From Xanthomonas hortorum (GTDB taxonomy: Bacteria; Pseudomonadota; Gammaproteobacteria; Xanthomonadales; Xanthomonadaceae), in contig NZ_CP101417.1 of NCBI RefSeq assembly GCF_024339125.1, forward strand, positions 4,475,001 to 4,539,000: a stretch of DNA of 64,000 bases, given 5' to 3'. Below are positions 45,542 through 52,466 of this stretch, in pieces. Position 1 is the stretch's first letter. Every line of letters starts with the position of its first letter. The notes below the pieces were generated by a model. The model worked only from the letters and a program-made list of their open reading frames with translations, was not told the DNA's origin and searched no databases. The translations under genes were made by a program, and so were the position numbers.

Positions 45542-45578
45542 TTTTTAAAAACTAAACTGGACGGTATAGTCTACCGCC
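45542..45578 (+). promoter_or_regulatory. Probable promoter/operator of the tetR-RND operon
   Basis: TTTTTA (45542-45547) and TATAGT (45565-45570) are 17 bases apart and AT-rich against the local background. The -10 box ends 8 bases before the ATG at 45579, so transcription would start at or within a few bases of the start codon. The flanking ACTGGAC...GTCTA has partial two-fold symmetry and is a candidate TetR operator lying on the -10 box. Confidence 0.6.
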
Positions 45579-46238
45579 ATGACCCCCCGTTCCCACCGTG
45601 CTGCCCGGCGCTCGGACTGCGATCGCCGCATCCATGCGGCTGTGCATGCGCTGCTCGCCGAGCGCGGCATGCGGCTGAGCATGGACGCGGTGGCCGAGCG
45701 CGCCGGCTGCTCCAAGCAGACGCTCTATAGTTATTACGGTTGTAAAGAAAACCTGCTGCGCGATGTCCTTCAGGACCATGTGCATCTGGCCACGGTGCCG
45801 CTGGGTACCGCCTCGGGCGAGTTGCGCGAGGATCTGCTGGCCTTCGCACTGGCCCATCTGGATCGCCTGAACCGCCCCGATGTGGTACAGACCTGTCGGT
45901 TGGTGGAAGCCGAGTCGCATCGGTTTCCCGATCAGTCGCAGCAGATCTTCCATGACGGGGTGGTCGGCATGCAGCAGCGCCTGGCGCATCGCTTCGAGCA
46001 GGCGATGGATGCCGGCCAGCTGCGCCATGACGATCCGCACTTCATGGCCGAACTGCTGTTGAGCATGATCGTCGGTCTGGATTTCGATCGGCAACGCTTT
46101 CAGGTTCCCCATCGCGCCGGCCTCCCCGCCAGGCAGCAGTGGGCGCAATTCGCTGTCGACACCTTCCTGCGCGCGTTCGCCGCGGCCGCTGCAACGCCTT
46201 CGCTGTCCCCGCTTTCCTTTCTCGCTTCAAGACCCTAA
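45579..46238 (+). CDS. TetR/AcrR-family regulator of the adjacent RND pump
   Basis: 219-residue repressor. The N-terminal DNA-binding domain reads CDRRIHAAVHALLAERGMRLSMDAVAERAGCSKQTLYSYYGCKENLLRDVLQ in two parts (helix-turn-helix at about 36-58). The C-terminal domain has DVVQTCRLVEAESHRFPDQSQQIFHDGVVG, as in AefR/AcrR-C type regulators. It is the first gene of the tetR-mfp-rnd run; the adaptor gene starts 14 bp downstream. The promoter appears to overlap its own start, so it probably represses itself and the pump together. No Shine-Dalgarno is visible upstream of its ATG, which suits a leaderless transcript. Confidence 0.9.
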   Translation: MTPRSHRAARRSDCDRRIHAAVHALLAERGMRLSMDAVAERAGCSKQTLYSYYGCKENLLRDVLQDHVHLATVPLGTASGELREDLLAFALAHLDRLNRPDVVQTCRLVEAESHRFPDQSQQIFHDGVVGMQQRLAHRFEQAMDAGQLRHDDPHFMAELLLSMIVGLDFDRQRFQVPHRAGLPARQQWAQFAVDTFLRAFAAAAATPSLSPLSFLASRP

Positions 46239-46252
46239 CGGAGTTCCTCCTG

Positions 46253-47560
46253 ATGATTGCCCCGCTCCGCACACTCGGCCTGGCCTGTGCCATCACCGTG
46301 GCGCTCGCTGCCTGCAGCAAGCCCGAACAACAACAGGCGCCGCCGCCGCCGGAAGTGTCGGTGCTGGAAATGCAGCCGCAGACCCTGCCGCTGGAACGCG
46401 ACCTGGTGGGCCGCCTGTCGGCGTACCGCTCGGCCGACGTGCGTGCGCGCGTGGACGGTGTGGTGCTCAAGCGCCTTTACACCGAAGGCACCGACGTCAA
46501 GGAAGGCCAGCGCTTGTTCGAAATCGACCCGATGCCGCTGCGCGCCACGCTGCTGCAGGCCCAGGGCCAGCTGGCCGCCGCCGAGGCGACCTATGCCAAC
46601 GCCCAGATCGCCGCCAAGCGCGCGCGCAGCCTGGCACCGCAGCAGTACGTCTCGCGTGCCGATATCGACAACGCCGAGGCCACCGAGCGCTCGGCCGGCG
46701 CCAGCGTGCAGCAGGCGCGCGGTCTGGTCGAGTCCGCCCGCATCCAGCTCAGCTTCGCCAGCGTCACCTCGCCAATCACCGGCCGCGCCGGCATTCAGCG
46801 CGTCACCGAAGGTGCGCTGGTCGGCTCCGGTGAAGCGACCTTGCTGACCACGGTCGACCAGATCGACCCGCTGTACGTGAACTTTGCGATGAGCAGCGAA
46901 GAACTGGCCGCACTGCGCCAGGCGCAGAGCAGCGGCAATGTGCAGCTCAGCGGCGATGGCAAATCCACCATCAATGTGGAACTGGGCAACGGCACGCAGT
47001 ATCCGCATCCGGGTACCTTGGACGTCTCGGCGGTCACGGTCGACCCGAGCACCGGTGCGGTGTCGCTGCGTGCGACCCTGCCCAACCCGGAGCAGGCACT
47101 GTTGCCGGGTGCGTTCGTGACCTTCAAGGCCAGCCTGGGCCAGCGCAACAACGCGTATCTGGTCCCGCAGCAGGGCTTGCAACGTGACGCCCTGGGCGCC
47201 TTCGTGCTGGTGCTGGGCAAGGACGGCAAGGTGGCGCGCAAGAACCTCACCGTCGATGGCCAGCAAAAGGGCCAGTGGATCGTCACCGGCGGCGTGGCCC
47301 CCGGCGACCAGGTCATCGTCGATGGCGTGCAGAAGGCGAAGGAAGGCCAGCCGGCCAAGGGCGTTGCGTGGAATCCGAACAAGCCGGCGCAAGGCGGCCA
47401 GCCAGGTGCGCCAGGCGCGGCTCCGGCCGCAGCGCAGGGCGGCGACGCACAGGCCGCACCGGCAGCCGACAAGGCCGATGCAGCCGCACCCGCGGCGCAG
47501 CAGCAGCCCAAGCCGGATGCGGCGGCGCAGCCGGCCGACTCCCAGTCAAAGCAGCAGTGA
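46253..47560 (+). CDS. RND efflux periplasmic adaptor (AcrA/MexA family) lipoprotein
   Basis: Membrane fusion protein of 435 residues; ATG 46253 follows GGAGTTCCTCC. The lipobox LACAITVALAAC gives an acylated Cys near residue 20. Then come the lipoyl domain (RVDGVVLKRLYTEGTDVKEGQRLFEIDP), a helical hairpin (YANAQIAAKRARSLAPQQYVSRADIDNAEATERSA), and the beta-barrel (ASVTSPITGRAGIQRVTEGALVGSG). The C-terminal 60 residues after the family end (about residue 375) are an Ala/Pro/Gln/Lys/Asp-rich tail, unusual for AcrA proteins and probably disordered. It is coupled to the pump gene 12 bp downstream. Confidence 0.93.
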   Translation: MIAPLRTLGLACAITVALAACSKPEQQQAPPPPEVSVLEMQPQTLPLERDLVGRLSAYRSADVRARVDGVVLKRLYTEGTDVKEGQRLFEIDPMPLRATLLQAQGQLAAAEATYANAQIAAKRARSLAPQQYVSRADIDNAEATERSAGASVQQARGLVESARIQLSFASVTSPITGRAGIQRVTEGALVGSGEATLLTTVDQIDPLYVNFAMSSEELAALRQAQSSGNVQLSGDGKSTINVELGNGTQYPHPGTLDVSAVTVDPSTGAVSLRATLPNPEQALLPGAFVTFKASLGQRNNAYLVPQQGLQRDALGAFVLVLGKDGKVARKNLTVDGQQKGQWIVTGGVAPGDQVIVDGVQKAKEGQPAKGVAWNPNKPAQGGQPGAPGAAPAAAQGGDAQAAPAADKADAAAPAAQQQPKPDAAAQPADSQSKQQ

Positions 47561-47572
47561 CGGAAACCGGAC

Positions 47573-50500
47573 ATGCCTAAGTTTTTTATTGAACACCCGA
47601 TCTTTGCCTGGGTGGTGGCGATCCTGATCTCGCTTGCGGGCGTGATCTCGATCCTGAATCTGGGTATCGAGTCGTACCCCACGATCGCCCCGCCGCAGGT
47701 CACCGTCACCGCCAACTTCCCCGGCGCCAGCGCCGATACCTCCGAGAAGGCGGTGACCCAGGTCATCGAGCAGCAGCTCACCGGTATCGACCACCTGCTG
47801 TACTTCAACTCGTCCTCGGCCGCCAACGGCCGCGTCACCATCACCCTGACCTTCGAAACCGGCACCGACCCGGATATCGCGCAGGTGCAGGTGCAGAACA
47901 AGGTGTCGCTGGCCACGCCGCGTCTGCCCTCGGAAGTCACCCAACAGGGTGTGGTGGTGGCCAAAGCCAACGCCGGCTTCCTGATGGTGGCCGCGTTGCG
48001 CTCGGACAACCCGTCGATCAACCGCGATGCGCTCAACGACATCGTCGGTTCGCGCGTGCTCGAGCAGATCTCGCGCGTGCCCGGCGTGGGCAGCACCAAC
48101 CAGTTCGGCGCCGAGTACGCGATGAACATCTGGTTGAACCCGGAGAAGCTGCAGGGCTACAACCTGTCGGCCACCCAGGTGCTGACCGCGGTGCGTAACC
48201 AGAACGTGCAGTTCGCTGCCGGTTCGGTCGGCGCCGACCCGACCCCGGAAGGCATCAGCTTCACCGCCACCGTCTCGGCCGAGGGCCGTTTCAGCTCGCC
48301 GGACCAGTTCGAAAACATCATCCTGCGCACCGACAACAACGGTGCCACGGTGCGCTTGAAGGATGTCGCGCGGGTCACCGTGGGGCCGAGCAACTACGGC
48401 TTCGACACCCAGTACAACGGCAAGCCCACCGGTGCGTTCGGTATCCAGCTGTTGCCGGGCGCCAACGCACTGAATGTGTCCGAGGCGGTCGGTGCCAAGC
48501 TCGACGAACTGCAGCCCACCTTTCCGCAGGGCGTGACCTGGTTTGCGCCTTACGAGTCGACCACCTTCGTGCGCATTTCCATCGAGGAAGTGATCCACAC
48601 GCTGGTGGAAGCCATCGTGCTGGTGTTCCTGGTGATGCTGCTGTTCCTGCAGAACTTCCGCGCCACCGTGATTCCCACGCTGGTGATTCCGGTCGCGTTG
48701 CTGGGCACGTTCTTCGGCATGTACATGATCGGCTTCACCATCAACCAGCTGACGCTGTTTGCGATGGTGCTGGCGATCGGCATCGTGGTGGATGACGCGA
48801 TCGTGGTGATCGAGAACGTCGAACGCATCATGAGCGAGGAGCATCTGGAGCCCAAGGCGGCCACCCAGAAGGCGATGACCCAGATCACCGGCGCGGTGGT
48901 GGCCATCACCGTGGTGCTGGCAGCGGTGTTCATTCCCTCCTCGCTGCAACCCGGCGCCTCGGGCGCGATCTACAAGCAGTTCGCGCTGACCATCGCCATG
49001 TCGATGGGGTTCTCCGCGTTCCTGGCGTTGAGCTTCACCCCGGCGCTGTGCGGCGCGTTCCTCAAGTCGACCCATTCGACCAAGAAGAACTGGATCTACC
49101 GCACCTTCGACAAGTACTACGACAAGCTGGCGCATCGCTATGTGGGCGTGGTCGGCAATACCCTGAAGCACTCGCCACCGTGGATGATCGTGTTCGTGGT
49201 GCTGGTGGTGCTGTGCGGCTTCCTGTTTACGCGCATGCCGGGCAGCTTCCTGCCGGAAGAAGATCAAGGCTTTGCGTTGGCCATCGTGCAGTTGCCGCCA
49301 GGCGCCACCAAGATCCGGACCAACGAGACCTTTGCGCAGATGCGTGCGGTACTGGAGAAGCAGCCGGCCGTGGAAGGCATGCTGCAGATCGCCGGCTTCA
49401 GCTTCCTGGGCTCGGGCGAAAACGTCGGTATGGGCTTTATCCGGCTCAAGCCGTGGGAAGAGCGCGATGTGACTGCAGAGGAGTTGATCAAGCAGCTCAA
49501 CGGCATGTTCTACGGCATCAAGGGCGCGCAGATCTTCGTGGTCAACCTGCCCACCGTGCAGGGCCTTGGCCAGTTCGGCGGCTTCGACATGTGGCTGCAG
49601 GACCGCTCCGGCGCAGGCCAGCAAGCCCTGACCCAGGCGCGCAACATCGTGCTGGGCAAGGCGGCGGAAAAGCAGGACACCATGGTAGGCGTGCGCCCGA
49701 ACGGGCTGGAAGACGCGCCGCAGCTGCAGCTGTCGGTGGACCGTGTGCAGGCGCAGTCGATGGGCCTGGAAGTCAGCGATATCTACAGCTCGATCCAGCT
49801 GATGCTGGCGCCTGTGTATATCAACGACTACTTCTCCGAAGGCCGCATCAAGCGCGTCAACATCCGTGCCGACGACCAGTTCCGTACCGGCCCCGAGTCG
49901 CTGCGCAGCTTCTTCAGCCCCAGTGCGACAGCCGTCGGTGCCGATGGGCAGCCGGGAATGATTCCGCTGAGCAATGTGGTCAAGGCCGATTGGACCTACG
50001 CCTCGCCGGCACTTAACCGCTACAACGGCTATTCGGCGGTAAACATCGTCGGCAACCCGGCTCCGGGCGGCAGTTCCGGCCAGGCGATGACCGCGATGGA
50101 GGAGATCGTCAACAACGATCTGCCGCCAGGCTTCGGCTTCGACTGGAGCGGCATGTCGTACCAGGAAATCATCGCCGGTAACGCGGCCACGCTGTTGCTC
50201 GCGTTGTCGGTGGTGGTGGTGTTCCTGTGCCTGGCCGCACTGTACGAAAGCTGGTCGATTCCGGTGGCGGTGCTAATGGTGGTGCCGATCGGTGTGCTGG
50301 GTGCGATCGTCTTCTCGATGCTGCGTGGCCTTCCGAACGATCTGTACTTCAAGATCGGCATGATCACGGTGATCGGTCTGGCGGCGAAGAACGCGATCCT
50401 GATCGTGGAGTTCGCAGTGGAGCAGCGTGCGGCGGGCAAGACCCTGCGCGATGCGACGATGGAAGCGGCACACCTGCGCTTCCGCCCGATTCTGATGACC

Positions 50501-50743
50501 TCGTTCGCCTTCATCCTGGGCGTGCTGCCGCTGGCCATCTCGACCGGTGCCGGCGCCAACTCGCGTCACTCCATCGGTACCGGCGTGATCGGCGGCATGG
50601 TGTTCGCCACCGTGCTCGGCGTGATCTTCATCCCGCTGTTCTTCGTGGTGGTGCGCCGCATGCTGGGCGACAAGCTGGACGAGCAGTCCAAGGAATACGT
50701 CGCGGCACAGGGCGATGCTGGATCGCATCGTCCGGATCGCTGA
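47573..50743 (+). CDS. RND-family multidrug efflux pump (AcrB/HAE1 type)
   Basis: Inner-membrane proton-driven trimeric pump of 1,056 residues, the usual HAE1 size. The N-terminus PKFFIEHPIFAWVVAILISLAGVISIL is canonical. Proton-relay aspartates Asp407-Asp408 lie in GIVVDDAIVVIENVERI, matching AcrB numbering. Porter-domain features VQVQNKVSLATPRLP and FGAEYAMNIWLNP and the C-terminal GLAAKNAILIVEFA with the relay lysine are all present. It needs an outer-membrane channel of TolC/OprM type, which is not encoded here; the pump probably borrows one. A strong intrinsic terminator follows 26 bp after the stop. Confidence 0.95.
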   Translation: MPKFFIEHPIFAWVVAILISLAGVISILNLGIESYPTIAPPQVTVTANFPGASADTSEKAVTQVIEQQLTGIDHLLYFNSSSAANGRVTITLTFETGTDPDIAQVQVQNKVSLATPRLPSEVTQQGVVVAKANAGFLMVAALRSDNPSINRDALNDIVGSRVLEQISRVPGVGSTNQFGAEYAMNIWLNPEKLQGYNLSATQVLTAVRNQNVQFAAGSVGADPTPEGISFTATVSAEGRFSSPDQFENIILRTDNNGATVRLKDVARVTVGPSNYGFDTQYNGKPTGAFGIQLLPGANALNVSEAVGAKLDELQPTFPQGVTWFAPYESTTFVRISIEEVIHTLVEAIVLVFLVMLLFLQNFRATVIPTLVIPVALLGTFFGMYMIGFTINQLTLFAMVLAIGIVVDDAIVVIENVERIMSEEHLEPKAATQKAMTQITGAVVAITVVLAAVFIPSSLQPGASGAIYKQFALTIAMSMGFSAFLALSFTPALCGAFLKSTHSTKKNWIYRTFDKYYDKLAHRYVGVVGNTLKHSPPWMIVFVVLVVLCGFLFTRMPGSFLPEEDQGFALAIVQLPPGATKIRTNETFAQMRAVLEKQPAVEGMLQIAGFSFLGSGENVGMGFIRLKPWEERDVTAEELIKQLNGMFYGIKGAQIFVVNLPTVQGLGQFGGFDMWLQDRSGAGQQALTQARNIVLGKAAEKQDTMVGVRPNGLEDAPQLQLSVDRVQAQSMGLEVSDIYSSIQLMLAPVYINDYFSEGRIKRVNIRADDQFRTGPESLRSFFSPSATAVGADGQPGMIPLSNVVKADWTYASPALNRYNGYSAVNIVGNPAPGGSSGQAMTAMEEIVNNDLPPGFGFDWSGMSYQEIIAGNAATLLLALSVVVVFLCLAALYESWSIPVAVLMVVPIGVLGAIVFSMLRGLPNDLYFKIGMITVIGLAAKNAILIVEFAVEQRAAGKTLRDATMEAAHLRFRPILMTSFAFILGVLPLAISTGAGANSRHSIGTGVIGGMVFATVLGVIFIPLFFVVVRRMLGDKLDEQSKEYVAAQGDAGSHRPDR

Positions 50744-50769
50744 GTCAGGCGTTCGCTGTAAACCAAAAA

Positions 50770-50797
50770 GCCCCGGCACTGCCGGGGCTTTTTTTTG
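50770..50797 (+). terminator. Intrinsic terminator of the tetR-RND operon
   Basis: Arms GCCCCGGC and GCCGGGGC around ACT, directly followed by a run of eight T. The A-run before the stem also makes it usable from the other strand. Confidence 0.93.
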
Positions 50798-50861
50798 TGT
50801 GCTGTAGCGACGAAACGCGATACCCCGTTTTTGTGTGCGCAGCAACGAAACGCGATGACCG

Positions 50862-50897
50862 GTAGGAGCGCACCTGGGCGCGATGGGGCTTTACCGG
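50862..50897. repeat. Half REP element (GTAG type)
   Basis: GTAGGAGCGCACCTGGGCGC followed by GATGGGGCTTTACCGG is the left half of the REP copy at 24219. The right half is absent. Confidence 0.8.
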
Positions 50898-50970
50898 CTC
50901 AGCGTATCGAAGCGGTTCGACAGTGCGAATAGGTCAGTTGTAGAGCTGCTGATCTGCGGCTTGGTTGCAG

Positions 50971-51078
50971 GGCCCTTGCCCGCCCACCATCGCGGGACAC
51001 GCCGCAAGTACGTCCGTGTAGGCTCTTACGCGGCATCCATGCCGCGTAAGGTCCCGCGATGGTGGGCGGGCAAGGACC
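50971..51078 (-). repeat. Composite hairpin element, A-type copy A5
   Basis: 108 bp. Outer arms 50971-50998 and 51051-51078 pair with one exception (G-U on the minus strand). At the position where A1 and A4 have an A-C clash, this copy has changed the right arm to GCGATGG and restored an A-T pair. Confidence 0.92.
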
Positions 51079-51180
51079 AGTCGGGATGGTCGGTGTGCGG
51101 CGTTTTCCAACAGAGCAACCGTTAACCGTGTGCTGCAGTGTCTTCGTTCTTCAAATAACGTCACCAGCCAACTGTCTGAT

Positions 51181-51244
51181 GCGGTGCCCTCGCCGATTGC
51201 GGGACCGTGTTCACGGCGTGTCCCGCGAGCGGTGAGGGCACCGC
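51181..51244 (+). repeat. Composite hairpin element, B-type copy B4, core deleted
   Basis: 64 bp. Both outer arms (51181-51205 and 51220-51244) remain, with two G-U positions and one A-G mismatch on the plus strand. The inner hairpin and most of the conserved core are gone, leaving a simple stem. It lies 102 bp after A5, in the convergent gap before fruR. Confidence 0.88.
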
Positions 51245-51296
51245 ACGCGCGACGAGCCAGGATTTTTGGCCGGCGCTGGGCGCTACTTCGGGACGG

Positions 51297-52289
51297 TTAG
51301 ATACCCGGCCTGCGGGCGCCGGTGGAGCCACGCACCACGCAACGGCCGGTCATCACCAGGCGGCGGATCGGCAGCTGCGGCGATTTGAGCCGTTCCAGCA
51401 GCAGCGACATCGCCGCGCGGCCCATGTCCTCGACCGGCTGCTCGACCACGGTGATGCCTGGCTCGACCAGATCGGTCCAGCGCTCGTTGTCGAAGCCGGC
51501 CAGGGCCAGATCATCGGGAATGCGCAGGCCGGCGGTGCGGGCGGCCTTGAGTGCGCCCATCAACAGCAGGCTGTTACTGGTGACGATGGCTTCGGGCCTG
51601 TCTGCGCTGGCCAGCCATTGGCCGACTTCGGCAATCGCCGCTTCGGCGGTGGGCGCCACTTCGCGGTACGCAGGCGTCAGCCCTTGCGCGCCCATCGCGG
51701 CCAGATAGCCGTTGCGGCGCTCGGCCGCAGTGGTGCTGGTGCCGAACAGCCCGCCGATACGTTCATAGCCCTGCGCCTGCAGATGCGCGACCAGTTCGCC
51801 CATCGCTGCTGCGTTATCCAGCACCACGCTGTCGTAGCGGCTGCCGGGGCCGGCGCGGTCCACCAGCACGGTCGGGTAATCCAGCGCGAGTTCGTGCATG
51901 CGCCCCACCGTGACCCGGGTCGGGGCGAAGATCAGCCCGGTGATGCGTTCTTCCTGCATCAGTTGCAGGTACAGCGCCTCGCGCTCGGGGTCTTCGTCGG
52001 TATTGCACAGGGTCACGCGCATGCCGGCGCGATAGGCGACCTCTTCCACCGCGCGGATCAGCGCGGTGAAGTACGGGTTGCGGATATCGGCCACGATCAC
52101 GCCCAGGATGCCGGACTGCTGGGAGCGCAAGCGCCGCGCCATCAGGTTGGGCCGGTAACCGGTCTGGCGCACGGCCGCCTCGACCTTGGCACGCACCTCC
52201 TCGCTCACCGGGCCGGTGCCCAGCGCGCGCGAGACGGTGGATTTGGACACTCCGGCCACCCGGGCCACGTCATTGATGCTGATGCTCAC
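51297..52289 (-). CDS. fruR: LacI/GalR-family fructose-operon repressor FruR
   Basis: 330-residue repressor. The N-terminal helix-turn-helix SINDVARVAGVSKSTVSRALGTGPVSEEVRAKVEAAV is textbook LacI family, followed by the hinge QTGYRPNLMARRLRSQQS and a periplasmic-binding-protein-like effector domain (GILGVIVADIRNPYFTALIRAVEE, VLVDRAGPG, DLALAGFDNERWTDLVEPGITVVEQP). It diverges from fruB. The effector is probably fructose 1-phosphate, by analogy with FruR/Cra. Perfect and near-perfect GGGA-N-TCCC palindromes in the gap are its likely operators, one almost at its own start, pointing to autoregulation. Confidence 0.92.
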   Translation of the reverse strand: MSISINDVARVAGVSKSTVSRALGTGPVSEEVRAKVEAAVRQTGYRPNLMARRLRSQQSGILGVIVADIRNPYFTALIRAVEEVAYRAGMRVTLCNTDEDPEREALYLQLMQEERITGLIFAPTRVTVGRMHELALDYPTVLVDRAGPGSRYDSVVLDNAAAMGELVAHLQAQGYERIGGLFGTSTTAAERRNGYLAAMGAQGLTPAYREVAPTAEAAIAEVGQWLASADRPEAIVTSNSLLLMGALKAARTAGLRIPDDLALAGFDNERWTDLVEPGITVVEQPVEDMGRAAMSLLLERLKSPQLPIRRLVMTGRCVVRGSTGARRPGI

Positions 52290-52304
52290 TGGGACATACT
52301 CACT

Positions 52305-52316
52305 GGGACCGTTCCC
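52305..52316. promoter_or_regulatory. Candidate FruR operator near fruR start
   Basis: GGGACCGTTCCC, 16 bp upstream of the fruR start codon. It shares the GGGA...TCCC half-sites of the perfect operator at 52411 and would let FruR limit its own synthesis. Confidence 0.6.
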
Positions 52317-52410
52317 GCTCCATTTGGCGCACCTTGACCCAGGCGCTGCGTCGGATTCGATGCTAACCCGAAAGCACTACAGCGCTTTTGTGCAGTGCAC
52401 ATTGACCTGA

Positions 52411-52430
52411 GTGTGGGAACGTTCCCACAC
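52411..52430. promoter_or_regulatory. FruR operator upstream of fruB
   Basis: Perfect 20-bp palindrome GTGTGGGAACGTTCCCACAC, centred 46 bp upstream of the fruB start. Perfect symmetry and a central CG are normal for LacI-family operators, and its position suits repression of the fruBKA operon. Confidence 0.85.
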
Positions 52431-52466
52431 TACTGCCCAGCCCGTTCCTACTCCCCGGAGTCCGTC

